Shown in pieces: positions 53,372-61,078 of a stretch of DNA of 64,000 bases. The notes under the pieces are model-generated. The model saw only the letters and a program-made list of their open reading frames with translations, did no database searches and was not told the DNA's origin. A program made the translations under genes and the position numbers. This stretch comes from Senegalia massiliensis (GTDB taxonomy: Bacteria > Bacillota > Clostridia > Tissierellales > SIT17), in contig NZ_QXXA01000004.1 of the NCBI RefSeq assembly GCF_009911265.1, positions 124,001 through 188,000 of the forward strand. Reading direction: 5' to 3'. How positions within the stretch are numbered: the first letter of the stretch is position 1; every line of letters starts with the position of its first letter.

Positions 53372-53747
53372 AATTTAATACATATCCTGCAAGTATTTTT
53401 TGTACTTTGTTAATGTTATTATTTTTACCAAACTGTTTTGAAATGGGAGCACTTGTACCTGAAATCCATATCTTAAGTTGTGAATCCATATCAAAATGAC
53501 CTGCTGTTTCTACACTAAAATGTGTAATACTTTTATATGGTATAGAATGATATTCTGTTTTCTTGCCACTTACTCCTTGCTTATCTATTAATATAAGTCT
53601 TTTATTTGTAAACACAAATAAATCTCTAAAAATATTAAATGCCCTCTCGACATGCTCTCCATTTGCAAATATGTCTATTAATTCTTCTTCAATCTTTTCT
53701 ATATTAGCTTCTGAAGCATTGCCTAATAGGTTATCAAATATGCCCAT
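53370..53747 (-). CDS. Bacterial PH-domain protein
   Basis: 125 residues. The block DLFVFTNKRLILIDKQG, then KTEYHSIPYKSITHFSVETAG and LKIWISGTSAPISKQFGKNN is the bacterial pleckstrin-homology family (bPH, as in Bacillus YozO-type proteins). No membrane segment. Role unknown, possibly lipid or protein binding. Separate from the thiamine operon by about 50 bases; could be read through from it. ATG after AAGGAGTTGTATTT. Confidence 0.85.
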   Translation of the reverse strand: MGIFDNLLGNASEANIEKIEEELIDIFANGEHVERAFNIFRDLFVFTNKRLILIDKQGVSGKKTEYHSIPYKSITHFSVETAGHFDMDSQLKIWISGTSAPISKQFGKNNNINKVQKILAGYVLN

Positions 53748-53794
53748 AAATACAACTCCTTTTATAGTTTATATTAATATGATATATTTAATAA

Positions 53795-54058
53795 TTAATT
53801 TTTACAACCACAAATATTTGAAATCTTTATATCCATAGTGAAATCACAAATATCATCTAATTCATTATATATGGAATTTATTAAATTTAATATTTCTTTT
53901 TTACTTCCTCTTATAGTAGTGGATAAGATACCAATACTATATTCTAAATCTGTCACCTTTATAATATCTAATACTTTTTCAATATGATTTAAATAACCAC
54001 TGCTACCAATAGGAGTAAAAGAAATCTCACATGCAGCTATTTTTTCCATAGGGCACAT
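53795..54058 (-). CDS. YkoF/MTH1187-type thiamine-binding domain protein (2)
   Basis: 87 residues. The ACEISFTPIGSSGYLNHIEKVLDIIK start with later GILSTTIRGSKKEILNLI is a ferredoxin-like fold of the YkoF/MTH1187 type; Bacillus YkoF binds thiamine or its pyrimidine. The C-terminus SNICGCKN adds a Cys-x-Cys. Translation is tightly coupled: its ATG lies 22 bases inside the methyltransferase gene, with AAGGAGG upstream. It is the last gene of the TPP-riboswitch operon and a second family member within it. Confidence 0.75.
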   Translation of the reverse strand: MCPMEKIAACEISFTPIGSSGYLNHIEKVLDIIKVTDLEYSIGILSTTIRGSKKEILNLINSIYNELDDICDFTMDIKISNICGCKN

Positions 54059-54708
54059 ATGAAACCTCCTTCTTTAATCTTAGATAATTCTTCTTCTTTT
54101 TCCATACTGATATTATTTTTTTCAGTACATGGAGGTATAAATAAACATTCTTTAGTTTCTACTAGATTATCAGATTGAATACCAATAAAGTCTTCTATTG
54201 TTTTAAATTCAGCATGTTTGAATACAGAATTTTTCTGAAAATCTTCTGAAAGATATAACTTACCCCAACTACTGTCTTTATTTATAGTCCCAACAAGTAT
54301 TTGTCCATTTGGTTTAACTACTCTAAATACTTCATCTATAGCTTTTTTGGTATCTTTAATGAATTCAAATGCTGCCATAGAAAATACTGCATCGAAACTT
54401 TCATTATCAAATTCTAAATTATATATATCCATATTTAAAAAATCAATATCTAAGTTCTTTTCCTTAGCTTTTTTTCTAGCTACATTTAACATTTCATCAG
54501 ATATATCTACTCCTATTACTTCACAACCTAATTCCTTTAATCTAATACTAAAGTTTCCTGTTCCACATCCAATATCTAAAACTTTCATTCCCTTAAATGG
54601 TTTAAACAAATCAAATGCACATTTAGTTTCAACCTTATCTACAAAATTTCCCATTTTGGTATCATACCATTTATCATAATTGTTAGCTTCTAAATCAAAT
54701 ACTGCCAT
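54037..54708 (-). CDS. SAM-dependent methyltransferase in the thiamine operon
   Basis: 223 residues from ATG 54708 behind AGAGGAG. Class I fold: VLDIGCGTGNFSIRLKELGC (motif I, SAM site), GVDISDEMLNVARKKA, FDAVFSMAAFEFI and RVVKPNGQILVGTI. C-terminal part has CLFIPPCTEKNN and ends ALWKK. It belongs to the UbiE/Methyltransf_11 group; substrate unknown. Placement between the ThiZ-type ATPase and the YkoF-type protein suggests a substrate related to thiamine or its pyrimidine, though operon residence does not prove it. Confidence 0.85.
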   Translation of the reverse strand: MAVFDLEANNYDKWYDTKMGNFVDKVETKCAFDLFKPFKGMKVLDIGCGTGNFSIRLKELGCEVIGVDISDEMLNVARKKAKEKNLDIDFLNMDIYNLEFDNESFDAVFSMAAFEFIKDTKKAIDEVFRVVKPNGQILVGTINKDSSWGKLYLSEDFQKNSVFKHAEFKTIEDFIGIQSDNLVETKECLFIPPCTEKNNISMEKEEELSKIKEGGFICALWKK

Positions 54709-54720
54709 CAAAACACTCCT

Positions 54721-55470
54721 CTACAATATATCAAGTATATGCTTTTTAATATCATTAAATTTATTTGTTGTAACTATATCCCTACTTCTTGGTCTTGGTA
54801 AATCTATTACTATTTCTTCTTTTACCTTTGCTGGTCTTTCAGATAATATATATATTCTATCTGATAAAAATATCGCTTCTTCTACATCATGCGTAATAAA
54901 AAATATTGAAGCCTTTAATTCTTTTAATACATCTAATAACCATATTTGCATTTTAGACTTAGTTATAGCATCAAGCCCTCCAAATGGTTCATCAAGTAGT
55001 ATTATATCTTCTGAAAACATATATGTTCTCAGAAGTGAAGCACGTTGTCTCATTCCTCCGGATAATTGATGAGGATATTTATATTCAAAACCTTCTAATC
55101 CAAATATATTAAAATATTCTTTTACTATTTCCCTAGCTTGTCTTTTACCTATACCTTTTAAGACTAAAGGAAGTGATACATTATCAATTATCTTTTTCCA
55201 AGGCATAAGTAAATCTTTTTGATACATATAGCTTACTCTACCAGTTTTTGATGTATAGTCTTCGCCTTCTATATAAATATTTCCCTCATCAGGTTTTATA
55301 AGTCCTGAAATCATATTAAATACTGTACTTTTACCACTACCACTTGGTCCTAATATGGTTACAAATTCTTGTTCTTTTAAGTTTATAGTAATATCATCTA
55401 CAATTAATAAATCTTCAAATGACTTAGAAATATGTTTTAATTCTATCTTATTTTTCTGGTAAGAACTCAT
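54721..55470 (-). CDS. thiZ: ABC transporter ATPase for thiamine precursor uptake (ThiZ-like)
   Basis: 249 residues from ATG 55470 behind AGAGGCG; the coding region overlaps the preceding gene by 23 bases. Motifs: Walker A TILGPSGSGKSTVFNMI, signature HQLSGGMRQRASLLR, Walker B EDIILLDEPFGGLDAITK, H-loop ITHDVEEA. The NitT/TauT ATPase subfamily powers uptake of small nutrients; in this operon the ligand is a thiamine pyrimidine. Partners are the permease and binding protein upstream. Confidence 0.9.
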   Translation of the reverse strand: MSSYQKNKIELKHISKSFEDLLIVDDITINLKEQEFVTILGPSGSGKSTVFNMISGLIKPDEGNIYIEGEDYTSKTGRVSYMYQKDLLMPWKKIIDNVSLPLVLKGIGKRQAREIVKEYFNIFGLEGFEYKYPHQLSGGMRQRASLLRTYMFSEDIILLDEPFGGLDAITKSKMQIWLLDVLKELKASIFFITHDVEEAIFLSDRIYILSERPAKVKEEIVIDLPRPRSRDIVTTNKFNDIKKHILDIL

Positions 55471-56455
55471 TTGTATACGCCTCTTGTACATTAAGTTCAT
55501 TTTCTATTAGTTCTCTCTCATACATCCAATTAGCATAGTTTGTCCAAATTTCAGATTTCATTTCTCCCCATCTATCTATGTCTTTTTTATATTCACCTGC
55601 CAAATATTTCTGGCTTTCTATTGCTATATTTTCATCTATTTCTGGATTGTCTTTTAACAGTTCCGTTGCTGCATCTTTTGGATTTTCTATAGCATACTCA
55701 TATCCTTTACTTGTAGCTTCTAAAAATTTTTCTGCAAGTTCTGGTTTGTCTTTTAATAATTTTTCATTTGCAATTATAACTGGAGTATAAAAGTTTAGGT
55801 TTTCATCAAAATCTTGAAGTTTAATAAAATTTAAGTCTATTTCTTTTTCTTCTGATGCTACTCCATCCCAACCATAATAGATCCAAGTAAAGTCTACATG
55901 ATCTTGTACAGCAGTGAAGAAATCTAAACTGCCTATATTAACCATTTCTACTTTTGAAAAATCTGCATTATCTTTTTCCATGAGTCCTTTTATCATAGCT
56001 TCTTCCATAGGAGCTCCAAATCCACCGTATTTTTTACCTTCAAAATCCTTCGGTGATGTTACACCATCTTCTTTAAGAGAAGCAAATCCAGAAGTGTTAT
56101 TTTGTATTATAGCTGAAATAGCTTTTACAGGAAGTGGATTTTCTGATGTTCTAGCATAAGTAACTTCTTCTTGATAGCTAATCCCAAAATCACCTTGTTC
56201 ATTTGCTATTAAATTTGCAGTACCACCTTCAGATGGTTGAATGATTTCAACATCTAATCCTTTTTCTTCATAATAGCCTTTATTTTTTGCTACATATAAC
56301 CCTGTATGATTTGTATTTGGTACCCAATCTAAAACTACAGTTACTTTTTCTAACTCTTTATTTTCTTTTGACTCTTTATTTTCTTTATTTCCACAACCTA
56401 CTAAGATTAATGATACTAATAAAAATACTATAAATATAGAAAATATTTTTTTCAT
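55448..56455 (-). CDS. thiY: Thiamine pyrimidine (ThiY/NMT1-like) substrate-binding lipoprotein
   Basis: 335 residues. Lipoprotein signal (KIFSIFIVFLLVSLILVGCG; Cys 21 lipidated) followed by an NMT1/THI5-like domain: VTVVLDWVPNTNHTGLYVAKN is the hallmark opening, GGTANLIANEQGDFGISYQE follows. Such proteins deliver FAMP or related pyrimidine precursors of thiamine to the ThiX permease. TPP-riboswitch control supports this. Attached outside the membrane. ATG behind GGAGTGATATAA. Confidence 0.93.
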   Translation of the reverse strand: MKKIFSIFIVFLLVSLILVGCGNKENKESKENKELEKVTVVLDWVPNTNHTGLYVAKNKGYYEEKGLDVEIIQPSEGGTANLIANEQGDFGISYQEEVTYARTSENPLPVKAISAIIQNNTSGFASLKEDGVTSPKDFEGKKYGGFGAPMEEAMIKGLMEKDNADFSKVEMVNIGSLDFFTAVQDHVDFTWIYYGWDGVASEEKEIDLNFIKLQDFDENLNFYTPVIIANEKLLKDKPELAEKFLEATSKGYEYAIENPKDAATELLKDNPEIDENIAIESQKYLAGEYKKDIDRWGEMKSEIWTNYANWMYERELIENELNVQEAYTNEFLPEK

Positions 56456-56471
56456 TTATATCACTCCATTT

Positions 56472-57242
56472 TTAATTTTTATTTGTTCCTTTTGCCCAAG
56501 GCATTAAATAATTCTGTAATAAATTAATAATTTTAAATAATATCATGCTAAGGATAACTATTATAATGATTACTGCAAAAAATTTATCTAATGCAAATGA
56601 ATGCTTAACTCTCAACATATATACACCAAGACCATCTTTTCCTCCAAGCCATTCTCCTATAACTGCCCCCATAATACTATATGTTGCAGCAATTCTAAGT
56701 CCTGAAAAAAAACTTACCAAAGAAGCTGGGAACTTTACCTGTTTAAATATTTGAAATTTACTCGCTCCCATAGACTTAAGTAAATTAATTAAATCTTTAT
56801 CTACTGATTCAAGCCCATGAATTAAGCTAACTAATACTGGAAAAAAACAAACAAGTATTACTACCATTATTTTAGGTAACTTTCCAAATCCAAACCATGC
56901 TGCAAAAAGTGGTGCCAAAGCTATTATTGGTACAGTTTGAGAAATTATAACTATAGGATAAATTGCTTTTTTTATAAATTTTACATTATCCATTACAATT
57001 GCTAACACTATGCCTAATATTATAGCTATAAGAAATCCAATAGCTGATTCTTGAAGGGTAGTAGAAATATGTGGCCATATTTCTGAGTTTATCTCTGAAA
57101 ATACTTTTATTATATCTATAGGAGAAGGTAATATGTATCTTTCTACAATACCAACTCTCACTACTACCTCCCATATAAATAACAAGAAAAAAAAGAAAAT
57201 ACTTGGTATTATTTTATTTTCTATATTTGCCCACCTTTTCAT
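56472..57242 (-). CDS. thiX: Thiamine precursor ABC permease (ThiX-like)
   Basis: 256 residues, six membrane segments. The EAA loop is visible in ESVDKDLINLLKSMGASKFQIFKQVKFPASL, which docks the ATPase. Sequence and neighbours match the NitT/TauT-type permease ThiX. The ATG lies within the last 29 bases of the preceding thiamine-binding gene; a ribosome site AAGGTG is about 11 bases upstream, somewhat distant. Confidence 0.92.
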   Translation of the reverse strand: MKRWANIENKIIPSIFFFFLLFIWEVVVRVGIVERYILPSPIDIIKVFSEINSEIWPHISTTLQESAIGFLIAIILGIVLAIVMDNVKFIKKAIYPIVIISQTVPIIALAPLFAAWFGFGKLPKIMVVILVCFFPVLVSLIHGLESVDKDLINLLKSMGASKFQIFKQVKFPASLVSFFSGLRIAATYSIMGAVIGEWLGGKDGLGVYMLRVKHSFALDKFFAVIIIIVILSMILFKIINLLQNYLMPWAKGTNKN

Positions 57243-57513
57243 TCATTGTCACACCTTCTGGTTTATAATCTATTTTAACTACTGATAATATTCTAGAAGC
57301 CCCTTCTCTTACACAGATATCTTGAGCTTTTTTTACTATATTAATAAGCTCATCAAATTCTCCCTCCATTGTAGTACCCATAGGTCCTACTTCATATTTA
57401 ACTCCACAACTATCAATGTATTTTATAACTTCGTCCACTACATCATATAGTCTTTTCTCTTCAACACGTGGTAATACTTGAAGTTCCACATTTACAATTG
57501 GCACAAAAATCAT
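57214..57513 (-). CDS. MTH1187/YkoF-family thiamine-binding protein (1)
   Basis: 99 residues. VELQVLPRVEEKRLYDVVDEVIKYIDSCG, then YEVGPMGTTMEGEFDELINI and ICVREGASRILSVVKIDYKPEG are the complete MTH1187 (DUF77) family pattern. Related proteins bind thiamine-like ligands and sit in thiamine operons. It is the first gene after the TPP riboswitch and overlaps the permease gene by 29 bases. Cytoplasmic. ATG preceded by AAGGAGATGATTTTT. Confidence 0.9.
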   Translation of the reverse strand: MIFVPIVNVELQVLPRVEEKRLYDVVDEVIKYIDSCGVKYEVGPMGTTMEGEFDELINIVKKAQDICVREGASRILSVVKIDYKPEGVTMNEKVGKYRK

Positions 57514-57537
57514 CTCCTTATATTTAAATTAAATAAA

Positions 57538-57559
57538 CCCCTTCATATGCATGAAGGGG
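57538..57559 (-). terminator. Expression-platform terminator of the TPP riboswitch
   Basis: CCCCTTCAT, ATGC loop region, ATGAAGGGG followed on the minus strand by GTTTATTT. It lies between the aptamer and the first gene, so thiamine diphosphate should favour termination here. Confidence 0.8.
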
Positions 57560-57584
57560 CCAATAACCATAAACTAAAAAATTA

Positions 57585-57664
57585 TTCTCCCTTCGCTGGC
57601 ATTATCCAGTGCAGGTTCATGGGTCGAAATTCATATTTCCTCTCAGCTAATTTTAGCTCCCCAG
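57585..57664 (-). promoter_or_regulatory. TPP (THI-box) riboswitch aptamer
   Basis: Minus strand: CTGGGGAGCT, AGCTGAGAGG (CUGAGA), ACCCATGAACCTG and GCCAGCGAAGGGAG, the standard order of the TPP aptamer, with P2 and P4-P5 sequences conserved. It precedes a terminator and the thiamine-uptake operon. High thiamine diphosphate would shut the operon off. Confidence 0.95.
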
Positions 57665-57685
57665 ATTTTTATTATTTTCGTGTTA

Positions 57686-57714
57686 ATTGTAATACATTAA
57701 ATTTTAAATGTCAA
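57686..57714 (-). promoter_or_regulatory. Promoter of the thiamine operon
   Basis: TTGACA (57714-57709), 17-base spacer, TACAAT (57691-57686); starts just upstream of the TPP aptamer. Confidence 0.75.
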
Positions 57715-57778
57715 TTATATTAATTAATGATATAATTGTAAAGCAGGTTAATCACATAAAATTTTAGGAGGTTTTTTG

Positions 57779-58039
57779 ATGAGTAATAATGTTACTATAT
57801 ATACTTTTTCTACTTGTCCTTATTGTATAAGAGCAAAAAGATTAATGAATAATAAAGGTGTTAAATATGAAGAAATTGAAATAAGTAATAATAAAGAAAA
57901 ATTAGAAGAATTAAAACAAAAAACTAATAGTACTACAGTACCTCAAATTTTTATAAATGATAAATTTATAGGGGGATGCGATGATATTGTAGAACTTCAC
58001 AAAAAAGGAGAATTTGACAAGGTTTTTGGAATAAAATAA
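57779..58039 (+). CDS. Glutaredoxin (GrxC-like)
   Basis: 86 residues from ATG 57779, behind GGAGGTTTTTTG. The active site CPYC (FSTCPYCIRAKRLMNNKGV) and cis-Pro segment TVPQIFINDKFIGGCDDI are standard dithiol glutaredoxin. Reduces protein disulfides with glutathione or, in this group, perhaps another thiol such as bacillithiol or thioredoxin reductase, since many clostridia lack glutathione. Monocistronic, divergent from the thiamine operon, ending at a hairpin shared with murI. Confidence 0.92.
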   Translation: MSNNVTIYTFSTCPYCIRAKRLMNNKGVKYEEIEISNNKEKLEELKQKTNSTTVPQIFINDKFIGGCDDIVELHKKGEFDKVFGIK

Positions 58040-58062
58040 ATAGCGACTTTTAGTCGCTATTT
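58038..58062. terminator. Bidirectional terminator between grx and murI
   Basis: AAATAGCGACT, TTT loop, AGTCGCTATTT; convergent genes. Confidence 0.85.
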
Positions 58063-58815
58063 ACTTTGTAATAAATTTAAATATTTTACTAATATTTCAT
58101 TGTCTTCTTTACCAGAAATATAAAATGTTATTTTATCTTTTTTCTTATCTTCAAATCTGTCTTTTATATTCAATAAATTTTTCAAATGATTTATCGTTCC
58201 ATAATTACCATCTATTATATCAATAGTATTTGGAAGAACTTTTTTAAAAAATTCTTTGTAATAAGGAAAATGTGTACATCCTAATACTACTGTACCATAT
58301 TCATCTAAATTAAATTTTTCAAATTCTTTTCTTAAATAAGAGATTATTACATCTTCTTCAAAAATAAAATTTTCTGCATATTCTACTAACTTAGGTAATG
58401 GTAAAGAGTCTACTATGTCTCTAGAATTTAGTCTTGTAACTAAATCATTAAATTTCTTTTCCTTTAAGGTTAAAGAAGTTGCTGTAACTATAACTTTCTT
58501 ATCTTCTGAATTTTCTACTGCAGGTTTTACTGCAGGTTCCATTCCTATTATAGGAAAATTATATTTATCTCTCAAATCCTTCACTGCAATACTTGTAGCT
58601 GTATTACATGCTATTATAAGAGCATCTATATTTTTAGTACTTAAAAACTCTACTACATCAAATATATATTTTTTAACTTCTTCTTTAGGTTTTGTACCAT
58701 AAGGAACATTTAACTTGTCTGCATAATATATATATTCTTGCCCTGACAACTGTGTTAAAGCTTCTTTTAATACAGTTATTCCTCCTACTCCTGAATCAAA
58801 TATACCAATTTTCAT
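58057..58815 (-). CDS. murI: Glutamate racemase
   Basis: 252 residues. Both catalytic cysteines are in context: LIIACNTATSIAV (CNT) and VVLGCTHFPYYKEFF (CTH). The N-terminal IGIFDSGVGGITVLKEAL and ADKLNVPYGTKP match the family. MurI makes D-glutamate for peptidoglycan. Single gene, ATG after GGAGGAAAAAA. Confidence 0.95.
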   Translation of the reverse strand: MKIGIFDSGVGGITVLKEALTQLSGQEYIYYADKLNVPYGTKPKEEVKKYIFDVVEFLSTKNIDALIIACNTATSIAVKDLRDKYNFPIIGMEPAVKPAVENSEDKKVIVTATSLTLKEKKFNDLVTRLNSRDIVDSLPLPKLVEYAENFIFEEDVIISYLRKEFEKFNLDEYGTVVLGCTHFPYYKEFFKKVLPNTIDIIDGNYGTINHLKNLLNIKDRFEDKKKDKITFYISGKEDNEILVKYLNLLQSK

Positions 58816-59031
58816 AATTTTTTTCCTCCATAAAACTTTATATATTAATATTATAGAGTATACCCCTTATTTAGACAAATATAATTTTAAAATAAAAAAT
58901 ATCAACACTATTATAGTATTGATGCTCTTTGCATATTACTCATTTTATTTTTATTATTTTCTTCAAATTTATTATGAGGTCTAAAATAAAACATTTAAGA
59001 TATATTATATCCTAAATTATATTCAGCGCCA

Positions 59032-59184
59032 TTATACACATTTATATTTTTCTCTTTCCCAATCAATGCTCCTTGTATTATTTGGTACAAGGACTAGAGT
59101 ATATATAGAAGGGTCTTCTAACAGTATCTGGCTATTACCTATTTCATAACCATTATTTTCATATAATTGAATAAATATTACATA
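59032..59184 (-). pseudogene. Decayed C-terminal gene fragment upstream of the XRE-cobalamin regulator
   Basis: In the 58816-59217 gap the minus strand is open for about 50 codons up to a TAA at 59032 and reads like real protein (YEIGNSQILLEDPSIYTLV then PNNTRSIDWEREKYKCV), without any start codon or ribosome site. Composition is that of a coding region, unlike the rest of the gap. It is probably the tail of a gene whose front was lost. Family not recognised. The remaining gap (58816-59031) holds an imperfect inverted repeat at 58901-58923 and otherwise AT-rich DNA. Confidence 0.35.
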
Positions 59185-59217
59185 GTGTGTTATTATATAT
59201 AAGAGGAGCTGAATATT

Positions 59218-60114
59218 ATGAATATTTTTGGTAAAAGACTTAAAAAATTAAGAAAAGATTATTCATTAACTCAAAAAATATTAGCGTCAAAATTAGGAAT
59301 AGGTCAAACTACCATAGCAAACTATGAGAATGGTTCTAGGTTCCCTAATCAACAAATTTTAAAAAACTTTGCGGATTTTTTTAATGTTTCAATAGATTAC
59401 TTAGTAGGAAGAACAGAAAACACAAACACTTTAAGTTCAACTTCTACTAATATAAATAAAGATAATATAAATTTTTATAAGCTTTCAAATCTCTATTTCA
59501 TGAATTTAAAACAAGAAAATATTTTTAAAGCTACTAATTTATTATTAGAACTAGTTAGTAAAAATATAAAACTTGAAGATATCTATCATCAAATAATTGA
59601 ACCTTCATTAGTTAAAGTAGGTGATATGTGGGAAAAAAATGAACTAACTGTAGGTGAAGAACACTTTTTTACTGAAGCAACTAAAAGGATAATGTCAAGT
59701 ATTTATTCACAATATCCAATTATTGAAATTAAAAACTTAAATGCTTTATTTTTTTGTGCACATGGTGAAAGACATTCTATAGGAATTAGAATGGTATCTG
59801 ATATTTTAGAACAAAATGGATGGAAAGTATATTTTTTAGGTACAGATTTGCCTATTGATAGTATCTTAAGTATGATTAAAAATAAAAAAATTGATTTAAT
59901 AGCTATATCAACTACAATGGACTATAATATAAATAGTATTAAATCAATGATTAAAAATATAAAACTAAATTGTGAAAATAAAGATATTAAATTTTTAGTA
60001 GGTGGTAAACCTTTTAACCTTGATAAAACCCTAGTGAACTTTGTCGGAGCAGATGGATACGCTAAAAATTGTAAACAAGTAGTAAAAGTGGCTAACTCTC
60101 TTATTAAAAATTAA
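59218..60114 (+). CDS. XRE-type regulator fused to a CarH-like cobalamin-binding module
   Basis: 298 residues. HTH of XRE type at 1-62 (LRKDYSLTQKILASKLGIGQ region), a Ser/Thr/Asn linker (63-85), a four-helix B12-binding cap (86-165) and a Rossmann-like B12 domain (175-298). The cap has W138-x9-E148-H149, the signature of CarH/LitR adenosylcobalamin photoreceptors, and the B12 domain has GERHSIG (ExHxxG; His 186 as lower ligand), the CarH form rather than DxHxxG. The residue after Trp is Glu, whereas in Thermus CarH, as I recall, a His there forms the light-state adduct. CarH proteins carry a MerR-type HTH; the XRE head here is unusual. Likely a B12-dependent, perhaps light-dependent, repressor. 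Confidence 0.85.
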   Translation: MNIFGKRLKKLRKDYSLTQKILASKLGIGQTTIANYENGSRFPNQQILKNFADFFNVSIDYLVGRTENTNTLSSTSTNINKDNINFYKLSNLYFMNLKQENIFKATNLLLELVSKNIKLEDIYHQIIEPSLVKVGDMWEKNELTVGEEHFFTEATKRIMSSIYSQYPIIEIKNLNALFFCAHGERHSIGIRMVSDILEQNGWKVYFLGTDLPIDSILSMIKNKKIDLIAISTTMDYNINSIKSMIKNIKLNCENKDIKFLVGGKPFNLDKTLVNFVGADGYAKNCKQVVKVANSLIKN

Positions 60115-60455
60115 GCTAATAATAATGCCCCAAAAAATCCACAAATCATATATAGTGGTAAAAATGGTAATACAAATATACTCCAATTTACTACTGCAAA
60201 AAGTACTAGCCATATATCAATTACATTGAATAATGATATCCATAGCTTATTTAAAAATACTTTAGAAAGCATTCCTGACAAAATACTAGCTATTGGTAAT
60301 ATTGCAAAAATAGCTGCATAATTTATAATTAATTCTCTACCCTCTTCACCATTAAAAAAACTAAAATCTAATATTTTATATGTTATAAAAGAAAAAATAA
60401 TGCCAATAATAGTAGGACCTATTATTTTTAAACCTATAATAAAATTTTTATTCAT
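60111..60455 (-). CDS. Small polytopic membrane protein, unknown
   Basis: 114 residues, four predicted membrane segments (IIGPTIIGIIFSFITYKIL, YAAIFAILPIASILSGML, WISLFNVIDIWLVLFAVV, WSIFVLPFLPLYMICGFFGA). No motif recognised. It is convergent with the XRE-cobalamin regulator, overlapping its stop by 4 bases, and has no operon partner. ATG at 60455 after AAGGAGTTGAGATTTTA. Confidence 0.65.
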   Translation of the reverse strand: MNKNFIIGLKIIGPTIIGIIFSFITYKILDFSFFNGEEGRELIINYAAIFAILPIASILSGMLSKVFLNKLWISLFNVIDIWLVLFAVVNWSIFVLPFLPLYMICGFFGALLLA

Positions 60456-60609
60456 TAAAATCTCAACTCCTTATAATATTATTATACAATAAAATTTCTT
60501 TTCTGTAATCTATTCTTAATATGATTTAAATACAATTCTCCTTTAAGTTTACTCCTTTTTCTTATAATATGATAAAATGTAATAGAAATAAATTAAAGAA
60601 GGTGATTTT

Positions 60610-61053
60610 ATGTTTGATATCGTTTGGTCAGGTATTTCATCAGTATTTAGATATATCTATATTCTTTTAATCTATCTTTTTATGTTTTGGATTATAAGAC
60701 TTATATATTTAGATATCAAAGGTATAAAAAATAAAGAAATTAGAGGCGATACATATTTAAAGCTTATCAATAGGAAAGACTCTCTACCATTTAAAGTAGA
60801 TGAGTTTTATTCTTTAGTATCAAATGTAACTATAGGTAGATCAAATGGAAATAAAATAACAATAAAAGATCCATATATTTCTAAAGAACATGCTCAAATA
60901 ATAAAAGATAAAGATGCTTATTTTCTAGAAGACCTAAATAGTGCAAATGGTACTTATGTCAATAATATAAAAATAAATAATGCTATAAAACTTTCTAGTG
61001 GTGATACAATTACAATAGGAAGAATAAATTTCTTATTTGTAATTGAAGAATAA
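60610..61053 (+). CDS. FHA-domain membrane protein
   Basis: 147 residues. One membrane segment near the N-terminus (YIYILLIYLFMFWIIRLIYL), then a forkhead-associated domain (about 60-145): VTIGRSNGNKITIKDPYISKEHAQI, LEDLNSANGTYVNNIKI and GDTITIGRINFLFVIE, with the phosphothreonine-binding GRS, SKEH and NGTYVN residues. It binds phosphothreonine proteins, linking a Ser/Thr kinase to wall growth. First gene of an operon with SEDS and PBP genes, the same set as fhaB-rodA-pbpA in Actinobacteria. ATG behind AAGAAGGTGATTTT. Confidence 0.88.
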   Translation: MFDIVWSGISSVFRYIYILLIYLFMFWIIRLIYLDIKGIKNKEIRGDTYLKLINRKDSLPFKVDEFYSLVSNVTIGRSNGNKITIKDPYISKEHAQIIKDKDAYFLEDLNSANGTYVNNIKINNAIKLSSGDTITIGRINFLFVIEE

Positions 61054-61078
61054 GTTTATTTTTAGTGAGGTGTAATTT

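Noticed and set aside
57478-57723. Plus-strand frame across the TPP riboswitch
   Set aside because: Covers aptamer and terminator on the opposite strand, lacks a ribosome site; noncoding.
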